From Dirofilaria immitis (Eukaryota > Nematoda > Chromadorea > Rhabditida > Onchocercidae), in the NCBI GenBank assembly GCA_024305405.1, contig JAKNDB010000109.1, forward strand, positions 4,960,001-5,024,000: a stretch of DNA of 64,000 bases, in the 5' to 3' direction. Below are positions 37,185 through 64,000 of this stretch, piece after piece; within the stretch, counting starts at the first letter, position 1, and each line of letters opens with the position of its first letter. The position numbers and the translations under genes were made by a program. The notes below the pieces were generated by a model, which saw nothing but the letters and a program-made list of their open reading frames with translations, did not search any database and had not been told where the DNA came from.

Positions 37185-39210
37185 CAGTATAGAGCAGTCA
37201 ACTTTTTGACTGTATTTGGTAGTAACATAGCAAAGTGCTGCTAGCATCATTGTTGTGTGTACGCATCTACTCAGGGTATGTCTACAGGATAAGGAGTATG
37301 CGGTGCAAGTGGTTCATTCGACCTCAGCTGTTGTTCGGTCACTGACCCTCATCTGTTTCAACTGTGCTGTAATCAACTGTCCTTTCTTTCTAATAATCAA
37401 TTCACTTCACTTCATTGTCATCATTTCCGACTTTTCCTGAATTTATGTGGCCTTGATTTTAGTGGGCAGAGTATTTCATTTATTTTACTTCTGAGTCTTT
37501 TCAAAATTTTGAAATTCTTGAGTTTTTGAAGTAAATCTTTTGTGAAAATTTACGCAATGTTGTTTTTGTGATTCCTTATTGATACTGTTTCAATTTTGCT
37601 TGTTTTTCGTTCAGCTAATTCTATTTCTTGTTGATTTTATGACTAATTTAATTTAGTTATTGATTTGCAATTTTCATATCAAAAATTTCAAGAAGAAAAC
37701 TTTCTCGACTGCTATGGTCAACTATGTGCAAGATACTTGGCGTTATATTTTTCTTGAAGGCAAGATATTATATGACACAAATCATGTATGACGCACTGTA
37801 GGCTTAGAAATGAATTTTCAAAAATGTTTCGTTGGGAGAATTGGAAAGCATAGCTTACAATAAGAAGCATCTGTAAAAAATGCCTACATGAATATTTTTC
37901 TTTCTGTGGCTCATAATTTGCAGCGCAGCTTTTATGATCAAATTCCAATCAATTCTTCATATTTCTCCCTCATACCGAATTTTGCTTTTCTTTTTAATCA
38001 TTAAAGTAGTCCTTCGTTTAAGTAAGATAAATATTAAGCAATATTTCTCTCAGATTTGTGTATGATTAACTAATATCTTGGGAAACGAATAGATACCTTA
38101 TTTTTATTCATAAGCTAATCAAAATTGTTAATTGAACATTTTATAAAGAAACAAATGTTTGGTTTTCCATATGAATTTCAGGTCATATGTATACGAAACA
38201 CACGTACGAAGCAGTTACTTCAGTTAAATATTATAAAGGTAAAGCTGTGATTGCTGACTATCGCAACTGTAGTACAAGCACTTATTAGTCGCGAGACGAT
38301 TTTCGTTTTGTCTTTATAACGTTTATACATTTATTTAGTCTTTGTAATATTTATTTTGCCTTGATAACACGTAAATTATATATAGATTGTGGTGAAAGTG
38401 ACAAAATCAAAGTCTAGTAAGAATCTATGTAAAATATTCAAGAGGATAAGAATTTTTTGGCGATGTTTCCTAATGAAACTTTTCCAATAAATTGTGCCTT
38501 TGTTTCGAGTTGCTTCCAGAAACAAAAATGTTGCCGCTATAAGAAAATTGAATCGTAATAGTGATAATGCGTATAGATACAGTTACGATTTGATTGCTAT
38601 CAAAATCAATTAATATTAGGCAGAGATTGACGATCTTTACCCTCTTGCACTGAAATTTATTACAAAGTTTTCCTAACATCAGTGTTTTCTCTACCTAAAA
38701 CATTTTGTTCTGGGTCAATTCCAAAAATTTTATTTTGTTCCATGTAGGTATAATTACTTCATTGCCTGCTAAAATGGGAGAAAATCAAGTCTAACTCAAC
38801 ACGAGAATAAAAATTTCGTAGATATTTGCTTCACCTCAAGTCTTTACTATTTCAAACTTAGGCATAATCTAGGTTTAGTCATACATATTTACAATGTTGA
38901 TTTTTTTCTCGAAATATATTTCATCTTCTCTTCTATTATCACTCTCTTCACAATCCGATCCTTTTCTGATAGCTTACTGAACTATGTACAGTTCCTGAGA
39001 AACTCTATCGATGTATTATTTTAAAAATTATTACTCTTAGTATTAGCTATAAAATTCTTACCAGTATTTACTATCAATAGTCGTGCAAAAATTATGCAAT
39101 TCTTCTGAACTGTTTTTTATGTTCTTCCACGTATAGAGAAAATTTCTGCTTTGAACTTATGACATCAAATTCTTAACAATTTACAAACTTCGGTTATAGA
39201 AAAATTGGCG

Positions 39211-39261
39211 ATGTTACCCGTGCTTCTGTTTATTATAGCAATAAAAACGGATTTCACTTGA
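39211..39261 (+). other. Candidate signal-peptide-like frame ending in TGA
   Basis: An ATG at 39211 opens MLPVLLFIIAIKTDFT and then meets TGA (39259-39261), two codons before the first sure laminin exon and in the same reading frame. A short hydrophobic start is just what a laminin needs here. The stop makes it unusable as written unless the base calls are wrong. The AG at 39266-39267 may instead be an acceptor, with the true signal exon further upstream. Confidence 0.25.
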
Positions 39262-39267
39262 GGGCAG

Positions 39268-61992
<22,725 letters not shown>

Positions 61993-63575
61993 ATCAGATC
62001 AGTATTACTTTAACGCTTGTAAGTTCATCTCAAAGATTTTAAATCTATGTTTCCAAGTAAAATTGCATTCATTAATGTTATGATGCGGGTTAATCTGATT
62101 ATGGAACAAATGAGAAACAGCGAAGACGAGAAAATATATAATATAGAATATATAAGGTAAACGGTGCTTAAAACCTGTGATATAATCATCTCTTGCTGGA
62201 CCAAAAATAAATAAACTTCCATTATACCAAAAATAAATAAATTTAAATCATTTGCTAAATTTACTCATCGAAGATGAACTGGCAAATCTCAACAACGTGA
62301 TGATAAAGCATCCAACGTTTTGGATTGATCATAATCGATAAATCACATACGGTGTTTGGCATTTATTCCACATTTCCATTAGCGAGTATAAAATTTCAAA
62401 AAAATCTGCAATATCTTACTCTAGATAGGCATTAAAGAAAAGAATCCTCCCGCTGGAAACATCTAATGAGGCTTAAATTCTCTCAATAAATTCAGAAGCT
62501 TCAAATAAAACTGCAAATGAATTCACCACCTTAGTAGTGAATCTTTTTCTTCATTTTTAGTGTTGAAATTCACTGCCATCTCTATGTCAGGAGAAAGTGA
62601 TACAGGATTTACATGTATTTTTCCAGTATAATTCTCAGTTTCGTATATTATGATATGTTGGAAGAGAGGACACAGTTTGCATTTGTCATTTCTATTCCTT
62701 GAGCTTGGGGAATGGTTAGATCAAATTTAAAAAATGTGAGTAAGATTCCAAAAAAGTTAGCGACTACATTTCAAACTATAGTGGAATAAAGGAAAGAAAC
62801 AGAAACAACCCTTCAATACGACGAAGGTTTCTTCCTCTTTCTCTAGTCACGAGGCACTAAAATTGTGACTATGTCACCTAATATTCAGCTTTATCCGGGA
62901 TGGCATGACATTCTCTAACAATCCTTGCTCAGTTTGATTTGTATTTTAAGTCTTTAGCGAAAGGCAGAATAATTTGAGATTTGACTAAAATTTTCTCGAC
63001 GAAATATGTACATTAATTTACGTTGTTTATATGGAAGCAAAGACCAGACGAAGTATAGCTACATTTTTGAGAACAAAAGCCGCTACTGATGCTTTGAAAC
63101 ATGTTTTTTAATATATCACAGTATACTGAGAATATAATATAAATTCCAAAATGTATCATTCTTGTTTCTTGGATTTCATGTCGATGTCATACTTAAAATA
63201 TACTGGCCGTTAGTAGATTAGTTAATTTAGATGAGTTACAGCTTCAGGATTCTATAAAAATTTGCTCATTTGCAAGAAAAAATTTAGTTTTGAAAAAGTC
63301 AAATCTATGGATCATAAATTTTTATATTTATAAAAAATTCAGAACTTGGACCATCGCAACTTGTTCCAGTCGCTTTTCAACAATTTAGTTTACATTTGCA
63401 GGAATGCCAAATAAGTTTTTAATTTTTTGACGCTTTTAATTCCTTTTTTTTTAGACAAAATTCTACTACTGCAGTTTTGTTCAAACTTCGTCATCTTCGG
63501 CCATCCTGAATGTATTATTGATTTGCACAATGTTTCAATTTATTTAAATTAAAACGAATTGAAAATTACGAACAA
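61993..63575. other. Laminin 3' flank
   Basis: AT-rich sequence downstream of the laminin stop codon. AATAAA-like signals occur near 62205-62240. No open frame with family resemblance was seen. Confidence 0.5.
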
Positions 63576-63803
63576 ATGAGCAACCCAATCCCCAATAAAA
63601 TCATGATTTCTAACGATTTAATCTATGAAGTAGTATGGCACAACAAGGATTTGATCGCTAAAATTTGTGATCTAGAAAAAATTTTAAAAACAAAAACAAC
63701 AATAACAATAAATAATTCAATATCAACAGTCTCATTAAGGCAGAAATTGTTGGAAAAAACTGAAGGAGATAATGACCAAGTAACAGCAAGGAATCCATTA
63801 TAA
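63576..63803 (+). CDS. Small open frame, 75 codons, unrecognised
   Basis: The ATG at 63576 opens MSNPIPNKIMISNDLIYEVV, continues through a helix-prone charged section (HNKDLIAKICDLEKIL), a Thr/Ile-rich section and a charged tail (LLEKTEGDNDQVTARNPL), and stops at 63801. It has no signal peptide or membrane segment. The mixed hydrophilic composition is unlike the chance frames around it, but it is short, stands alone near the window edge and may be spurious. Confidence 0.25.
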   Translation: MSNPIPNKIMISNDLIYEVVWHNKDLIAKICDLEKILKTKTTITINNSISTVSLRQKLLEKTEGDNDQVTARNPL

Positions 63804-64000
63804 AAAAAAATCACTTTCGGAATAAAGGACGCATCACTTTATATACGGTGATGAAACAGCTGTTCAATAATTTAGATTGTACAAAGTATATATTTCTTCC
63901 TTATACAAAGGTTCTCGTCAGCTATCTGTAAGGAACTTATTTACAAATCTCATATATAATAGTGAGAAAGTCTTCAAATCTCATACAGTTGTGAGAATAC
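63804..64000. other. Window end, no feature seen
   Basis: AT-rich sequence with no open frame or repeat of note. Confidence 0.5.

Larger units (their letters stand above)
33017..39267. other. Gene-poor interval between SEC61 and laminin
   Basis: About 6.2 kb with no recognised gene. It must contain the laminin promoter and, in all likelihood, its missing signal-peptide exon. Two clean inverted repeats lie at 36702-36730 and 37143-37184. A 41-codon hydrophilic plus-strand frame at 34030-34155 (ASKKEAEVESVREFMRRKLE) looks more protein-like than its surroundings but has no partner exons. Other open frames are short and unremarkable. Confidence 0.5.

Noticed and set aside
39259..39261. TGA read as selenocysteine at the start of laminin
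   Set aside because: Laminins are not selenoproteins and no SECIS-like structure was seen; an error or an upstream exon is more likely.

Overview
The window looks like nuclear DNA of a nematode, most likely a spirurid (filarial-type, clade III) worm. It is AT-rich. Almost every gene is cut into many exons by introns with GT...TTTCAG or TTTTAG ends, and the encoded proteins resemble nematode orthologues; for example, the Sec61 alpha chain starts MGIKFLEF and ends [10 protein letters not shown], as I recall for the Caenorhabditis protein. Species cannot be told from the sequence alone.

Layout: 1-1971, 3' flank with no gene seen. 1972-7141 (minus), GIT-type ArfGAP (git-1), with a possible first exon at 7444-7504. 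7142-9139, divergent intergenic region. 9140-14976 (plus), VPS16 of the HOPS/CORVET tethers. 15737-16650 (plus), CAMLG/GET2-like receptor subunit for tail-anchored proteins. 17666-19440 (minus), a coding-like stretch full of in-frame stops, read as an unidentified pseudogene; two orphan coding-like pieces follow at 20433-20573 and 21972-22184 (plus). 23230-27920 (plus), MBOAT-family Hedgehog acyltransferase-like protein (HHAT). 29245-33016 (plus), SEC61 alpha, the translocon pore. 33017-39267, gene-poor, with two clean inverted repeats. 39268-61992 (plus), a 22.7 kb laminin alpha chain of the alpha-5/EPI-1 type with all its domains. 61993-64000, only a 75-codon open frame.

Several genes serve the secretory and endolysosomal systems (SEC61, CAMLG, HHAT, VPS16) and two serve adhesion (GIT, laminin). 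They are separate transcription units in mixed orientation, and I see no operon-like spacing.

The most important observation is technical or evolutionary: conserved exons repeatedly lose frame by exactly one missing base, nearly always inside or beside a short homopolymer. I located about 24 such points in six genes, including two in SEC61 alpha. Adding one base at each point restores the family sequence and the splice phase. The simplest reading is systematic homopolymer under-calling in the assembly, not decay of six genes. The stretch at 17.7-19.4 kb is different: it carries many in-frame stops and is a real candidate for a dead gene.

No convincing new defence, mobile or regulatory system was found. 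Family assignments come from reading translations against remembered family sequences; no database search was run.
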